From Thermosynechococcaceae cyanobacterium Okahandja (GTDB lineage Bacteria > Cyanobacteriota > Cyanobacteriia > Thermosynechococcales > Thermosynechococcaceae): a stretch of 64,000 nucleotides of DNA. Positions within the stretch are counted from its first letter, which is position 1. Every line of letters starts with the position of its first letter. The notes under the pieces are model-generated. The model saw only the letters and a program-made list of their open reading frames with translations. It did not search any database and was not told the DNA's origin. Below, in pieces: positions 8,474 through 19,133 of this stretch. The stretch covers positions 248,001 to 312,000 of the forward strand of contig CP136945.1 in NCBI GenBank assembly GCA_041530395.1. Reading direction: 5' to 3'. The position numbers and the translations under genes are program-made.

Positions 8474-9655
8474 CTAGGCAATGTCAGATTGGTTGGTTGG
8501 GCGGAGGGGGTCGCTGGTGTTGAGTTGGGGAATCTCTAGGGTGGCGTGCTTGCCCTGTAGGACGACGTAAAAGCCGCCGAGTCCGAGGGGATCAATGAGG
8601 TGGTGGAGGGTTTGGTGTCGGCTGAGGGCCTGCTGGAGGTTGCCGTTGGTTTGCTGCTGGGCGAGGAGGCGATCGCCCAAGCCCAACGCCATTAAAAACA
8701 AGCTTTGGCGGGTGCGATAGAGGGTCTGGAGGCCAACCTGCGCGCCGTAGCGCTCTAGGGCGGTGATGTCCACATGGGCGGTGATGTCCTGCTGCCCCAC
8801 AAACCGATAGGGGTTATCGTGGCAACGGTGCTGGTAGTAGCACTGTAAGGTGCCCTCGCAGCGAGCGGGATGGTAGTACTGATGGGCGAGGTAGCCGTAG
8901 TCAATTGTCAGGACAAACCCCCGCTCAAGGCACTGACTCAAGGACTTGAGCCAAGAAATCAGGTGTAGATTCACCTCCGTCCGGTAGCCGTCGCTGTAGG
9001 GCTGCGGATCAATGCCGACGGTGGCAAAATATTCTGGAATTTGCTCATCCTTGAGCGGGTACAAGACCTCCTGAAACTGCCGCTGGGGGTTCAGGGTGAC
9101 GTAGATCTCGTACCAGCGATTCCCCTGCCATTGCAGGCGGTGCACCGGAAAGGCATCCACCAACTCGTTGCTGAAGATGCAGCCGGTCAACGGCTCTGGC
9201 AGAGCATCGGCGGCAAGCCAGCGGAGGCGATCGCTCCAGGGTTGCAGGGTCTCCCGCTGCCGCTGTTGAAGTGTGGGGGACTGCTCCTGAATGACATAGT
9301 CAAGGGCGGCAAAAAAATCGGGAGAGGCGCGTTGGCTGTAGTTCAAAACGGCAGCAGCAAACTGTCCTTCCCCAGCGCCCATTTCCAGCAGCGTAAAGGG
9401 GTGGGGTCGCCCCAGCGCCTGCCACATTAAGACAAAGGCATGAGTCAGCAGTTCCCCAAAATCCGCCGTCACTGTACTGGCGGTTACAAAATCCCCCCGT
9501 CGGCCAATACTAACTTGGGGGCGGTTGTAGTAGCCCCACTCAGGGTCGTAGAGTGCTAAGGCCATGAACTCGGCAAAGGAAATGGCTCCCGCCGCCTGAA
9601 TGCGCTCAGCAATGCGTTCTAGCAGTTGCGGACAGCCGCGATCGCTCCCCGGCAT
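8474..9655 (-). CDS. SAM-dependent methyltransferase, MidA/NDUFAF7 family
   Basis: A 393-residue protein of the COG1565/MidA family. It has the N-terminal signature ISFAEFMALALYDPEWGYY, the AdoMet motif LLEMGAGEGQFAAA at about residue 94, IFSNELVDAFPVHRL, and TIDYGYLAHQYY. Mitochondrial relatives methylate an arginine of a complex I subunit; in cyanobacteria a role with NDH-1 is plausible but not shown. The start codon overlaps the stop of the upstream putA gene by one base (TAATG), so translation is probably coupled. Confidence 0.88.
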   Translation of the reverse strand: MPGSDRGCPQLLERIAERIQAAGAISFAEFMALALYDPEWGYYNRPQVSIGRRGDFVTASTVTADFGELLTHAFVLMWQALGRPHPFTLLEMGAGEGQFAAAVLNYSQRASPDFFAALDYVIQEQSPTLQQRQRETLQPWSDRLRWLAADALPEPLTGCIFSNELVDAFPVHRLQWQGNRWYEIYVTLNPQRQFQEVLYPLKDEQIPEYFATVGIDPQPYSDGYRTEVNLHLISWLKSLSQCLERGFVLTIDYGYLAHQYYHPARCEGTLQCYYQHRCHDNPYRFVGQQDITAHVDITALERYGAQVGLQTLYRTRQSLFLMALGLGDRLLAQQQTNGNLQQALSRHQTLHHLIDPLGLGGFYVVLQGKHATLEIPQLNTSDPLRPTNQSDIA

Positions 9656-12603
9656 TAATCATCCACTCCGGCAATGGGGGCAAACCCTTGGCGTTGTACG
9701 TTTTCGGTAATCACCCGTGGCTCCAAAAACTGTAGCAGGTAGTCGGGCCCACCCGCTTTCGACCCCACGCCCGAAAGCTTAAAGCCGCCAAAGGGGTGAC
9801 GATCCACAATCGCGCCCGTAATCCCACGATTAATGTAGAGGTTCCCCACCGCAAAGCGAGCTTTGGCCGCTTGAATATGGGAGGGCGTGCGGGAGTACAG
9901 TCCGCCGGTCAGGGCGTAGGCAGTTCCATTGGCCACCTCAAGGGCTTGATCAAAGGTCTCTGCCCGCAGTACCGCGAGCACAGGGCCAAAAATTTCCTCC
10001 TGGGCGATCGTGGCGGTGGGGGGAACATTGGTAAAGATGGTTGGCGGCACAAAATAGCCCTCTGCGGGTGCTGTTGCCTGTAGGGCTAGCTCTGCCTCCT
10101 GCTGTCCCTTGGCAATGTACTCCTGAATGCGATCGCGGGCAGCCGCGGTTACCACCGGACCCACCCGGGTACTGGGCAAATGGGCCGGCCCCACATTGAG
10201 GGATTTGGTGGCTTCTATCAGGCGCTGCACAAAGGGTTGGTAAATTGGCTCGAGCACAATCACCCGCGAGCAGGCGGAGCACTTCTGGCCACTGTAGCCA
10301 AAGGCCGATTGCACCACCCCGGCCACCGCTTGATCCAAATCGGCGCTTTCATCAACAATGATGGCATTTTTACCCCCCATTTCGGCAATGACCCGCTTAA
10401 TGTGGGTTTGGCCCCGCTGTAGGCGCGCGGCTTCGGCAATAATGCGACAGCCCACTTCCTGTGAACCGGTAAAGGCAATCAGGTGTACCTCCGGATGCTG
10501 GGTCAGATAGGGGCCGAGCACCGAGCCACGACCGGGCAAAAATTGAAACACCCCCGGTGGAAATCCGGCGGCAACCAGAATTTCTGCCAGTTTGGCCGCG
10601 GTCACCGCCGCGGGATCAGCGGGCTTGAGGATGGCACAGTTGCCGGTTACGAGGGCCGCCACCGTCATCCCTGTGGGAATGGCTAAGGGAAAATTCCACG
10701 GCGAAATAATGACCGCAATCCCACGCCCTTGGTAGTGGTAGTGATTGGTTTCTCCGGGAAGGTTGCGATCGTAGCCAGCATTAAGGCGCTCCATTTCTGC
10801 GGCGTAGTAGCGGCAGAAATCAACGGCTTCTGAGACTTCGGCATCCCCTTCTGCCACCACCTTGCCAACGTCGTAGCACATCCACGCCACCAGTTCATGG
10901 CGCCGAACTTCTAGGAGATCCGCCGCGCGGCGCAGAAGAGCCGCGCGCTCACTCACGGGGGTTTGCTGCCATTGGCTCTGGGCTGCTTTGGCCGCTCGGA
11001 TAGCGTGCTCCGCATCTTCAATGGTGGCAAGGCCGACGCGACCCACTAGTTCATCGGGGTGGGAGGGGTTGCGGGAGTCGCTGTACTCGAGGGTATTCAC
11101 CCGCTCGCCGCCAATGAGGGGGGCATAGGTTTGGCCAAGCTGGCGGTGGACTTCCGTGAGTGCCGCTTCAATCCGTTGGCGCTCTGGCGCTAGGGCATAG
11201 TCCGTGTTGGCGGCGTTGACAAAGGCGGAGGTTTTGCCGGTTTGCCCATAGACGTTGGTGGCGCTGAAGTCGGCGGTGGGCATTGGCGCTGCCAGTAGTG
11301 CCTCAACGTCAGTGGTGCGCAATTGTTGCCGCAGGAACGAACTGTTGGCGGTGTTTTCCAGCAGGCGGCGGATCAGGTAGGCCATGCCGGGAATGAGGTC
11401 GCCGTAGGGACAATAGACCCGTACGGTTTGGCCTGTTTCTGCGAGGGCTTTCGCCAGTTTGTCCGCCATGCCGTAGAGAACTTGGCACTCCATGGCGGTT
11501 GGCGGTAGGCGGTAGTGTTGGGCAAGGGCGATCGCCCGCGCTTGGGAGCGGACATTATGGCTGGCAACCGCTGTGCGCAGCACCGTGTAATGGCTGAGCA
11601 GGTATTCGAGCACCCGCTCGTAGTTGACATCGGTATCTCCCTTGTGCTGATAGACCGGCAGCGGCCAATGGTGCTGTACGGCCTTAATGTACTCCTGATC
11701 CCAGTACGCCCCCTTGACGAGCCGCACCGTCACCGGCGTGCCCCGCCGTTGTGCCCAAGTGACTAATTCCTGCGCATCGTTGTAGCTATCCCGTAGATAG
11801 GCTTGTAGGGTTAAGCCCACATCGGCGCGATCGCGAAAGTCTGGTTCGAGCAAAATATCCTTGAGGATGGCCAAGGTAATGTCTTTGTAGGCGTACTGCT
11901 CCATATCAAAGTGCAGGCCAACCCCCAATTCTTTAGCGCGGTGCAGCAGGCGACGAATGGGTTCCCCCACCTTGGCACGGCAGCCCTGCACATCTAACGG
12001 ATCAAACTGGGAGTAAAAGGCCGTTAGCTTGACCGACACCTGGACGGGGTTGATGCCTTCACGCTCCCCAAGGGGACTCAGGTGGGTCATTAGCTCAAGG
12101 TAGCGATCGCAGTAGGCCGCCGCCTCCGCCTCCGTAATGACCGCTTCCCCAAGAATATCCATCGTGATGGCCATGCCCTGTTTGCGCAGGCGACCAATGG
12201 TTTTGAGAACCTGCTCTGTATTTTCACCAGCAATATACTTGTGGGCAAGGGCCTGTACGGCGGTGGTAAAGGTCGTCGCGGCGGCTTGCGCGGGTAGGGA
12301 GTCGGGCTGGGCAAAGTTCAGCAGTTTTTTTAGCCCTTCGGGCAGTTCCACACTGGGGTCGCTTAGGTATTCCTGCAAGTGCCGTGCCACTTCTGCTTTG
12401 CTGCTGAGGCTCGGCAGACAGTCAATGAGGCGAAAGAGTTGAACCCGCAGACCCGGGTGCTCCATCGCCCAACCGAGGAGTTTATCTTCAATGCGCATCT
12501 GCTCCCGCAGTTGGCTGAAAAAGTTGCGGGACTCTTGGCTGGCGCTCAGGAGTTGGCGAGCGATCGCGATCGTGGCTTCTTCGTATGGACTCAAGGATGA
12601 CAT
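9655..12603 (-). CDS. putA: Bifunctional proline dehydrogenase / L-glutamate gamma-semialdehyde dehydrogenase
   Basis: A 982-residue fused enzyme that oxidises proline to glutamate in two steps. The N-terminal FAD-dependent proline dehydrogenase barrel covers about residues 130-440 (RLVKGAYWDQEY and VASHNVRS are visible). The NAD-dependent aldehyde dehydrogenase covers about 480-960, with the VISPWNFPLAIPTG loop, general-base Glu in VIAEMGGKNAIIVD, and catalytic Cys in GYSGQKCSACSR. No N-terminal ribbon-helix-helix domain is present, so it is not an autorepressor as in enterobacteria. It is the first gene of a two-gene unit with the MidA-like gene. Confidence 0.95.
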   Translation of the reverse strand: MSSLSPYEEATIAIARQLLSASQESRNFFSQLREQMRIEDKLLGWAMEHPGLRVQLFRLIDCLPSLSSKAEVARHLQEYLSDPSVELPEGLKKLLNFAQPDSLPAQAAATTFTTAVQALAHKYIAGENTEQVLKTIGRLRKQGMAITMDILGEAVITEAEAAAYCDRYLELMTHLSPLGEREGINPVQVSVKLTAFYSQFDPLDVQGCRAKVGEPIRRLLHRAKELGVGLHFDMEQYAYKDITLAILKDILLEPDFRDRADVGLTLQAYLRDSYNDAQELVTWAQRRGTPVTVRLVKGAYWDQEYIKAVQHHWPLPVYQHKGDTDVNYERVLEYLLSHYTVLRTAVASHNVRSQARAIALAQHYRLPPTAMECQVLYGMADKLAKALAETGQTVRVYCPYGDLIPGMAYLIRRLLENTANSSFLRQQLRTTDVEALLAAPMPTADFSATNVYGQTGKTSAFVNAANTDYALAPERQRIEAALTEVHRQLGQTYAPLIGGERVNTLEYSDSRNPSHPDELVGRVGLATIEDAEHAIRAAKAAQSQWQQTPVSERAALLRRAADLLEVRRHELVAWMCYDVGKVVAEGDAEVSEAVDFCRYYAAEMERLNAGYDRNLPGETNHYHYQGRGIAVIISPWNFPLAIPTGMTVAALVTGNCAILKPADPAAVTAAKLAEILVAAGFPPGVFQFLPGRGSVLGPYLTQHPEVHLIAFTGSQEVGCRIIAEAARLQRGQTHIKRVIAEMGGKNAIIVDESADLDQAVAGVVQSAFGYSGQKCSACSRVIVLEPIYQPFVQRLIEATKSLNVGPAHLPSTRVGPVVTAAARDRIQEYIAKGQQEAELALQATAPAEGYFVPPTIFTNVPPTATIAQEEIFGPVLAVLRAETFDQALEVANGTAYALTGGLYSRTPSHIQAAKARFAVGNLYINRGITGAIVDRHPFGGFKLSGVGSKAGGPDYLLQFLEPRVITENVQRQGFAPIAGVDD

Positions 12604-12666
12604 GGAGGCCTAAAGGGTGAGGAGATGTACGTTTATTGTCCCATGGAGATTGGGGTGAAGGAACCG

Positions 12667-13692
12667 TTAGTAGTGAATGCGCGGATCAATCCAAGCATTG
12701 ATGACATCAATAACAATACTAGCGGCAACCACAATCACGGCAAAAAAGACAATAATGCCTTGCACGGTTGGGTAGTCCCGCAGGGCAATGGCTTCGTAGA
12801 GACGATTCCCTAGCCCCGGCCACGAAAAGGTGACTTCTGTGAGTACCGCTCCTCCCAAGAGACTGGCAAGGGTGAGGCCCAAGACCGTAATCACGGGAAT
12901 GAGGGCATTTTTCAGGGCATGATGCACCAGAATCCGTCGCTCGGGGATGCCGCGGGCGCGAGCAGCTTCAACATAGTCGGCCAAGAGGGTTTCTTTGAGG
13001 TTAACGCGGACAATGCGCTCAAAAATTCCACTCAGGACAATGGCTAGGGTCACCGCCGGCAATATCAGATGGTAGAGGGCAACGCCAAACTGGTGGAAGT
13101 TCAGGTTCAGTAGTGCATCAACGGTATAGAGTCCGGTGGGGCCACTCGGGGGTGTGAGGGTAATTGGGTAGCGGGTACCCAAGGGCAACCACCCTAGTTC
13201 AACCGCAAACAGCAGTTGCAGCAGCATTCCCAACCAAAAGAGGGGTAAGGCATAGGTGACAATGCCAAACAATCGCCCGCCCAGATCCCAAGCGGATCCG
13301 GCCTTAACGGCGGCCATGCTACCAATGGCCACCCCCAACCCAAAGGCGATCGCCAAACTCAACAGCGCCAGTTCCGCCGTGGCCGGAAAGTGCCGCGCAA
13401 TAATCGCGGTTACGGCTTCCCCTTGACTGGTGAGGGAGGTTCCTAAATCAAAGTGGCGCAATTGATCAAGGTAAGTGATGTACTGTTGCCACAGGGGTTG
13501 CGCTAAGCCCAATTGCTGCCGCAGCGCCTCTTTCACCGCCGCCGGTGCGCGCGGCCCCAACACCGCATCCACCGGATCCCCTGGGGTTGCCCGCAGCAGT
13601 AAAAACACGATTGTCACAATTGTCCAGAGCATCAGCGGTGCCAGCAGCAGCCGCACCACTAGGTAGCCTTGGAGGGCGCGCAGTCGAGACAT
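12667..13692 (-). CDS. ABC transporter permease, DppB/OppB (peptide/nickel) family
   Basis: A 341-residue inner-membrane permease with about six transmembrane segments. The N-terminal FLLLRATPGDPVDAVLGPRA is typical of the DppB/OppB branch. The EAA loop that contacts the ATPase is EAARARGIPERRILVHHALKNALIPV, near residue 230. The matching DppC-type permease, ATPases and binding protein are not in the window, as often in cyanobacteria where these genes are dispersed. The substrate (peptide, nickel or other) cannot be assigned. Confidence 0.88.
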   Translation of the reverse strand: MSRLRALQGYLVVRLLLAPLMLWTIVTIVFLLLRATPGDPVDAVLGPRAPAAVKEALRQQLGLAQPLWQQYITYLDQLRHFDLGTSLTSQGEAVTAIIARHFPATAELALLSLAIAFGLGVAIGSMAAVKAGSAWDLGGRLFGIVTYALPLFWLGMLLQLLFAVELGWLPLGTRYPITLTPPSGPTGLYTVDALLNLNFHQFGVALYHLILPAVTLAIVLSGIFERIVRVNLKETLLADYVEAARARGIPERRILVHHALKNALIPVITVLGLTLASLLGGAVLTEVTFSWPGLGNRLYEAIALRDYPTVQGIIVFFAVIVVAASIVIDVINAWIDPRIHY

Positions 13693-13726
13693 GAGTGTAT
13701 CTTTGCCCCCTGTGGATACACCCCCG

Positions 13727-13957
13727 CTATTGGTCTTGGGAGGAGTTGGGCAGCGAGAGGCGATCGCGCTCGAGGGCGGCTAAAAAGCGTTTTTCGACAC
13801 TGTCAGCAGCAATTTGCAAAATTTGATCGAGGGGGGTCTCGTGCATAAATTTACTGGCAGCAGCAATATACTTGCGGTTAGGACAGCGATCGCCCAGCAC
13901 ACAGCCATTGACACAGGCTTCGGCGCAGTTAATGGTTTCGGGGGTTAAGTCAGTCAT
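13727..13957 (-). CDS. Small Cys-rich conserved protein of unknown function
   Basis: A 76-residue protein with four closely spaced cysteines in its first third (CAEACVNGCVLGDRC, a C-x3-C-x3-C-x5-C pattern), followed by a helical tail (FMHETPLDQILQIAADSVEKRFLAAL). The spacing could hold zinc or an iron-sulphur centre; that is inference. I do not recognise a named family, although it looks like a protein conserved in cyanobacteria. It lies just upstream of the ABC permease gene on the same strand, separated by 34 bp. Confidence 0.65.
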   Translation of the reverse strand: MTDLTPETINCAEACVNGCVLGDRCPNRKYIAAASKFMHETPLDQILQIAADSVEKRFLAALERDRLSLPNSSQDQ

Positions 13958-14104
13958 GGCGCATGGATGCTCAGAGGAATCTCTCCAAATTTTACCAACC
14001 CAAGAACCCCTCCCCCAATTGGCATAGCCCCATGGGCTAGAATCGTACAGATATTAGCCACCCGTTAGCGACCTGTTTGCTTACACTGCTGCCAAGGAGT
14101 TCCT

Positions 14105-14971
14105 ATGCGCAAAAAATGGCTCACACTCTTGGTCTTAATTTTGGGGATTATTCCCTTTGTGGCCATTTCCTTGGTGCCGTTGCTCACTAGCGCCTTTACC
14201 GCCCCCGCTGAAACCCCAACACCAGTGGCCAGCCCTAACACCACCGATCAAGTTGCCGACTTGCAGGCGCAGGAAAAAGGCTATCAACTGGTTTTAGAAC
14301 GTGAACCCAACAACGCCACTGCTCTAGAAGGCTTAGTGATGGCGCGCCTCCAACTCATCCAATTGGGCAAAGGCACCATTGCCAGCGTCATTGATCCCCT
14401 GAGAAAACTGGCGGCGCAGCGGCCTGAGCAAACGGATTACGCCATCCTCTTGGGGCAAGCCCAGCAGCAAACCGGCGATCGCGAAGGTGCGGCCCAAACC
14501 TACCAAAACGTTCTTGCCAAAGCTCCGGGCAACCTCAACGCCCTGCGCGGCCTTGTGGATCTTTACCTACAGGAAAATCGCCCCCAAGCCGCCTTAGGTC
14601 TGATTGAAGACACCCTCAAAGGGGCAGAGCAGGCCAACGAAGTGCAACCCGGCAGTGTCGATGTCACCGCTGTACAACTGCTCCTAGGGGATATCTACAT
14701 TGCCCAAAAACAATTTGACGAAGCCCTGACCCTATTTCAGAATTTGAGTAAAGAAAATCCTGCCGACTTCCGACCCGTGCTGGCGCAGGCCATGACCCTC
14801 ACGGAGCAGGGCAAAGCCACTGACGCGGCCCCCCTCTACGCCAAAGCGGTTGAACTTGCACCCGCAAAATACAAAGACCAAATCCAGCAGGCCGCCGCCC
14901 AAGTGCAGCGTCAAGCGGAGTCTGCCGCCACCTCAACCCAATCTGAAACCGAATCTGAAACGGCACCCTAG
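14105..14971 (+). CDS. TPR-repeat protein with N-terminal membrane anchor
   Basis: A 288-residue protein. A hydrophobic N-terminal stretch ([22 protein letters not shown]) should anchor it in a membrane, with the rest on the lumenal/periplasmic side. Tetratricopeptide repeats fill residues 55-270 ([69 protein letters not shown]). The C-terminal tail is Ser/Thr/Glu-rich. TPRs mediate protein contacts; the partner is unknown. Its stop codon shares CTAG with the convergent ntcA stop. Confidence 0.8.
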   Translation: MRKKWLTLLVLILGIIPFVAISLVPLLTSAFTAPAETPTPVASPNTTDQVADLQAQEKGYQLVLEREPNNATALEGLVMARLQLIQLGKGTIASVIDPLRKLAAQRPEQTDYAILLGQAQQQTGDREGAAQTYQNVLAKAPGNLNALRGLVDLYLQENRPQAALGLIEDTLKGAEQANEVQPGSVDVTAVQLLLGDIYIAQKQFDEALTLFQNLSKENPADFRPVLAQAMTLTEQGKATDAAPLYAKAVELAPAKYKDQIQQAAAQVQRQAESAATSTQSETESETAP

Positions 14972-15633
14972 GTAAACTGCTGGCTGAGCATCAGGGGGTT
15001 GTGAACGGTAATTTTTTTCTTGTGGATTGAAATCATATTTTGATCCCGCAGTTCCCCCAGCAGGCGGGTGACGGTCACCCGGGTCGAACCAATGGCCTCG
15101 GCGATCGCCTGATGCGAGAGCTTCAGATCCACCGTCACCCCGGCACTTGTCGGGATGCCAAAATCCCGACACAAAATGAGTAAAAAGCTCACCAAGCGCG
15201 ATCCCATATCGCGATGGGCAAGGGTTTCAATCATCATCTCGGTTTGCAAAATTCGCGAAGATAACCCTTGAATCATGAACATTGGCAGCGAGGGGTCCTC
15301 GTGCATTGCCTTTTCCACCTGTTCAATGGGAACCGCCAAAAGCTCAACATTGGTAAAGGCAACCGCATGGTAAAAGCGATCGGAGCGGGTGCCCGTAATG
15401 AGGGATAACACGCCAAACACCGTATTTTCCCGCAGCAGTGCCACGGTAATTTCCTCGCCAGCCTCATAGACGCGGGATAGCTTAACGGCACCTTTGAGCA
15501 AAAAATAGACTTTTTCGGCGGGGTCTCCCGGAAAGAAAATGGTCTTTCCCCGCTCATAGGTCTCGGTGGTAGAGGGAAAAAGTCCACTCGCCATATGGCG
15601 AAAAACGGTTGCTAAGGGCTGTTCTCTATTCAT
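14968..15633 (-). CDS. ntcA: Global nitrogen regulator NtcA
   Basis: NtcA is the CRP/FNR-family activator that senses 2-oxoglutarate and controls nitrogen assimilation genes in cyanobacteria. The 221-residue product has the normal length. The effector-binding jelly roll spans about residues 25-130 ([35 protein letters not shown]), then a dimer helix, then a C-terminal helix-turn-helix ([21 protein letters not shown], about residues 170-190) that binds GTA-N8-TAC sites. It is monocistronic as far as can be seen, with about 263 bp of non-coding DNA upstream. I did not find a clean NtcA box there. Confidence 0.96.
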   Translation of the reverse strand: MNREQPLATVFRHMASGLFPSTTETYERGKTIFFPGDPAEKVYFLLKGAVKLSRVYEAGEEITVALLRENTVFGVLSLITGTRSDRFYHAVAFTNVELLAVPIEQVEKAMHEDPSLPMFMIQGLSSRILQTEMMIETLAHRDMGSRLVSFLLILCRDFGIPTSAGVTVDLKLSHQAIAEAIGSTRVTVTRLLGELRDQNMISIHKKKITVHNPLMLSQQFT

Positions 15634-15896
15634 GACCTGCGGTGGCTGTTTTATCCAAGGTGGTGGTGTGGTTCAGTCCTGTGAGCCTCCCCCGGCACAC
15701 CATTTCTGCAAACAAGACTGATACGGATGTTTGTGCAACATTCAGCATTGACTGATTAGTTAAACGGATTCAGTAGTACTTTTTTGTATCATTGCACACA
15801 TTTTCCTGAGAGAATTTAATTGACACACACCCTAGCCTCGGGCATCCCCGCCACACCCCAGCAATTGACACCAATAAATCCCTACGAGCCTCTGTG

Positions 15897-17054
15897 TTAG
15901 GGTTCGTACCACCCTTCCGGTTTCATGCCCTTGCGGAAGTCGGCTGTCTTGGGACGATTGTGGTAAACTGACATTCCCTCTTCGGTGCTAATGCGCCCGG
16001 GCTGGGGACGATGGTGGGTTTGCAGTCCTTGGAGCACTTCCGACAGGGTGAGGCCATCCGGTAGTGACGAGCGTACTTCGCGCACTTTGTGCCATACGGA
16101 GCGGGACATCATTAAACTATGGCGAATGGGGTCTGCCCACTGTTCGAGGTAGGCTTCCCGTTCCGGTTGATAATCGGTGGAGGCCAGTACCAAGGGCACC
16201 GGGTCGTAAGGTTGCAGTAGGCGGGCAAGGTGCGCCAACAGTTCTGGATAGAGCCATGTATAGGCAGGATGCACCGTCAGTTCGAGCCAATGGGGCGATC
16301 GCCCGTCTTGGCTGGCGTATAGGGTATAGGCGGCGATCGCGGCTTTACGCTGAGGTTCAAACACGTAGGCTCGCTGTGCCCGCGCTTGTCCGGTCCAAGC
16401 CCCAATGCTGTCTTGTAGCCACTCCCCTAGGCTTTTCTTGAAGTCGTGGCTATGGCGATCGAACACTTGCCGTACCAAGGCTGGCATGGAGGCCGTATCC
16501 AGTTGACACAACAGGGTTGCATCGGCGTTTGTCACCTTGAGGAGGTTGGGCAAGCTGGGGGTTTGCTGGGCAAGCTGCGCCAACTGGGGGCAAGAAATTT
16601 GCCAGTAGGTTAACTGAGCTAGGGGTTGAAAGCCATTTTGGCGGTAGAGGGCCAAGGCCTCTTGGTGCTCGATGTTAATTTCCAGCATCCACGTCCGGGC
16701 TTCCAGAATCGTACTAAAGCAGTGCCGCAGGAGTTGGGTGCCCACTTCTGTAAAGTCCTGAGCCGCTAACTGCTGGACCTGCCATGTGGTGCGGTTTTCG
16801 TTGAAGGGTGCCACCTGTACCACCCCCATTAACTGGTCACCCCGCTCAGCAACATAAATTCGTTCCTTGGCGGTACCTGTGAGCCACTGCAACCGCTGTA
16901 GCGGTGTTGTCATTGCTTGGGGCAACAGGGAGGGGTGATCGAAGGGATGGTCGTGAACGCCTTGCTGGCTTAGCCACTGCTCCACGACATCAACATCGCG
17001 ATAGGCTAGGGGACGAATGACGAGGTCGCTGGTGGGGGGAATATCAGAAAACAT
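15897..17054 (-). CDS. GNAT-family acetyltransferase-like protein
   Basis: A 385-residue protein that begins with a GNAT-like pattern (LVIRPLAYRDVDVVEQWLS, then RIYVAERGDQLMGVVQVAPF, then IEHQEALALYRQNGFQPLAQL), the acetyl-CoA-binding region of N-acetyltransferases. The second half (about residues 170-340) looks like a second, more diverged GNAT fold. Substrate unknown. It stands alone between ntcA and dxr. Confidence 0.7.
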   Translation of the reverse strand: MFSDIPPTSDLVIRPLAYRDVDVVEQWLSQQGVHDHPFDHPSLLPQAMTTPLQRLQWLTGTAKERIYVAERGDQLMGVVQVAPFNENRTTWQVQQLAAQDFTEVGTQLLRHCFSTILEARTWMLEINIEHQEALALYRQNGFQPLAQLTYWQISCPQLAQLAQQTPSLPNLLKVTNADATLLCQLDTASMPALVRQVFDRHSHDFKKSLGEWLQDSIGAWTGQARAQRAYVFEPQRKAAIAAYTLYASQDGRSPHWLELTVHPAYTWLYPELLAHLARLLQPYDPVPLVLASTDYQPEREAYLEQWADPIRHSLMMSRSVWHKVREVRSSLPDGLTLSEVLQGLQTHHRPQPGRISTEEGMSVYHNRPKTADFRKGMKPEGWYEP

Positions 17055-17126
17055 AGGTAGGGGGCAATACTACCCCTATCTTAAAGGACTCATTGCCTTC
17101 TGTCCCCTCCTGCGGTAGATATTAGG

Positions 17127-18341
17127 GTGTCCACTCACCCTCCCGCCGCTACTGTGAAAGCACTGAATCTGCTTGGTTCCACTGGTTCAATTGGCACCCA
17201 AACCCTTGATATTGTTAGCCAATACCCGGATCGCTTCCGTGTGGTTGGCTTGGCGGCGGGTCGCAACCTAGAGCGGTTAATTCCCCAAGTTCACCAATTT
17301 AGGCCGCAAATTATTGGTATTGCGGATCCAAATCAGTTGCCGGAGTTGGCGGCGGCGCTACAAGATTTGCCCTACAAGCCAGAACTGGTGGCCGGCGAGG
17401 CGGGCATTGCTGCGGTTGCCGCCTATGGCGATGCGGATGTGGTCGTCACCGGCATTGTTGGCTGTGCTGGGTTGGTGCCAACGATTGCCGCCATTAAAGC
17501 GGGTAAAGATATTGCCCTTGCTAATAAAGAAACCTTAATTGCGGGGGGGCCAGTGGTGTTACCGCTGCTCCAAGAGCACGGCGTTAAATTACTGCCTGCT
17601 GACTCAGAGCACTCAGCCATTTTTCAGTGCCTTCAGGGGGTACCGGCGGGGGGGCTGCGCAAAATTATCCTGACGGCCTCGGGGGGAGCCTTCCGCGATT
17701 GGCCCGTAGAACGCTTGGGTGAGGTCACGGTTGCCGATGCCCTCAAGCACCCCAACTGGTCCATGGGGCCGAAAATTACCGTGGATTCAGCCACGCTCAT
17801 GAATAAGGGGCTAGAGGTGATTGAGGCCCACTACCTTTTTGGCATGGACTACGATGACATTGACATTGTTATCCATCCCCAAAGTATTATTCACTCCTTG
17901 ATTGAGTTGCAGGATACGTCGGTGCTGGCGCAGTTGGGCTGGCCGGATATGCGCTTGCCCCTGCTCTATGCCCTGTCGTGGCCAGAGCGGCTGCCAACCA
18001 ATTGGTCGGCTCTTGACTTGGTGAAGGCGGGCGACCTCACCTTCCGCACCCCTGATCATCAGAAGTATCCCTGCATGGGGTTAGCCTATGCCGCCGGTCG
18101 GGCGGGAGGAGCCATGCCCGCGGTATTGAATGCCGCCAATGAGCAAGCCGTTGCGCTGTTTATTGCCGAGGCCATTTCGTTCCTTGATATTCCCCGCTTA
18201 ATTGAACTCACCTGCGATCGCTACCACGGTCAAAACATTAGTGACCCTACCCTCGACGATATTTTGGCGGCGGATCGCTGGGCGCGGCAAACGGTAATTG
18301 AATTGGCGGATCAGGAGCGATCGCCGGCCTTTGCCCTCTAG
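17127..18341 (+). CDS. dxr: 1-deoxy-D-xylulose 5-phosphate reductoisomerase
   Basis: Dxr makes 2-C-methyl-D-erythritol 4-phosphate with NADPH, the committed step of the plastid-type isoprenoid (MEP) pathway. Visible features are the NADPH motif [16 protein letters not shown], the metal/substrate loop [14 protein letters not shown], the ASGGAFRD loop, and [23 protein letters not shown]. Two GTG starts are possible, 17127 and 17154; the second gives a start [12 protein letters not shown] that matches the usual family N-terminus better. Neither has a good ribosome site. Its stop overlaps that of the convergent MntP-like gene. Confidence 0.95.
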   Translation: MSTHPPAATVKALNLLGSTGSIGTQTLDIVSQYPDRFRVVGLAAGRNLERLIPQVHQFRPQIIGIADPNQLPELAAALQDLPYKPELVAGEAGIAAVAAYGDADVVVTGIVGCAGLVPTIAAIKAGKDIALANKETLIAGGPVVLPLLQEHGVKLLPADSEHSAIFQCLQGVPAGGLRKIILTASGGAFRDWPVERLGEVTVADALKHPNWSMGPKITVDSATLMNKGLEVIEAHYLFGMDYDDIDIVIHPQSIIHSLIELQDTSVLAQLGWPDMRLPLLYALSWPERLPTNWSALDLVKAGDLTFRTPDHQKYPCMGLAYAAGRAGGAMPAVLNAANEQAVALFIAEAISFLDIPRLIELTCDRYHGQNISDPTLDDILAADRWARQTVIELADQERSPAFAL

Positions 18342-18940
18342 GCCAGCTCAAAAAATTTCATCGTACCCAGTACCACTAAGAAGCAACTGGCGGCCAAGTC
18401 TAGGTAGCGGCTTAAAGGCAGGGGCGATCGCTGCAAACAGCCGTACCCCAGCCAAAACCCACCCGCGATCGCCAGCCAACTGGTCACCGTACTGGCAACC
18501 ACCGCACCCACAATCGATAGATCAGCAATGCCAGCGGCAACACCCGTCCCCAAATTGGTTAGGGTTAAGCTGAGGCCAAGGAGCAGCGAACGGCGAACCC
18601 CCAAGCATTGTTGCCCCAAGATCACCGGATCAGTATTGGCTGCGGCGGGCACCGACCAAAACTGCTTCAGCCACACACTAATGAGGGCGGACACGCCGAA
18701 ATAGATGAGTAGGCCACTGCCAAAGCGCTGTGCCAAGGCCACGGGTAAATAGGTGCTCAGCCATCCTCCCAACCCCATGGCAACACAAGTGCTCGCTCCC
18801 GACAACAGGGCAATCAGGCCGTTGCCCACCCCGCTGATGCGATAGCCGCGGATCCCGTAGCTGATGCCAACGCCAAAATTATCGATATTCGTGGCAAAAC
18901 CAAACAGGAGGCAGGTCAGAACCAATGAAAATACAGGCAT
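18338..18940 (-). CDS. MntP/YtaF-type membrane protein (putative manganese exporter)
   Basis: A 200-residue integral membrane protein with about six transmembrane helices, built as two three-helix halves. The first half holds [20 protein letters not shown], a variant of the MntP signature with a buried Asp; the second has [17 protein letters not shown]. MntP members export Mn(II); YtaF members are annotated as sporulation proteins in firmicutes. For a cyanobacterium, manganese or related cation export is the more plausible guess. It ends tail-to-tail with dxr. Confidence 0.75.
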   Translation of the reverse strand: MPVFSLVLTCLLFGFATNIDNFGVGISYGIRGYRISGVGNGLIALLSGASTCVAMGLGGWLSTYLPVALAQRFGSGLLIYFGVSALISVWLKQFWSVPAAANTDPVILGQQCLGVRRSLLLGLSLTLTNLGTGVAAGIADLSIVGAVVASTVTSWLAIAGGFWLGYGCLQRSPLPLSRYLDLAASCFLVVLGTMKFFELA

Positions 18941-19078
18941 GGCAATTGCGTCGGGACATCCCTACTATTCTATTGCGACGTTGGTTGTGACAATGGCTTT
19001 TGAACCCAGTGGGATGCTTGACGAGTAACCTGAAAGCATTACAAAAAACCTTCACAGGTCACGTTTGCCTTGATCTGC

Positions 19079-19126
19079 CTTGATCGCATCGAAGGCATCA
19101 AGATAGCCAAAAATTCAAAATATAAT
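19079..19126 (+). promoter_or_regulatory. Candidate promoter and operator of the defence-type locus
   Basis: A TATAAT box at 19121-19126 lies only 7 bp before the ATG at 19134, so the transcript would be nearly leaderless. An inverted repeat, CTTGATCGC (19079-19087) with its near mate GGCATCAAG (19094-19102), overlaps where a -35 box would be. That placement suits a repressor or activator site. No good TTGACA is seen. Inference only. Confidence 0.4.
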
Positions 19127-19133
19127 AGCAACA

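Noticed and set aside
15634-15896. Possible NtcA box upstream of ntcA
   Set aside because: I looked for GTA-N8-TAC; only a loosely related GTAGTAC...GTAT is present, which does not have the right spacing.
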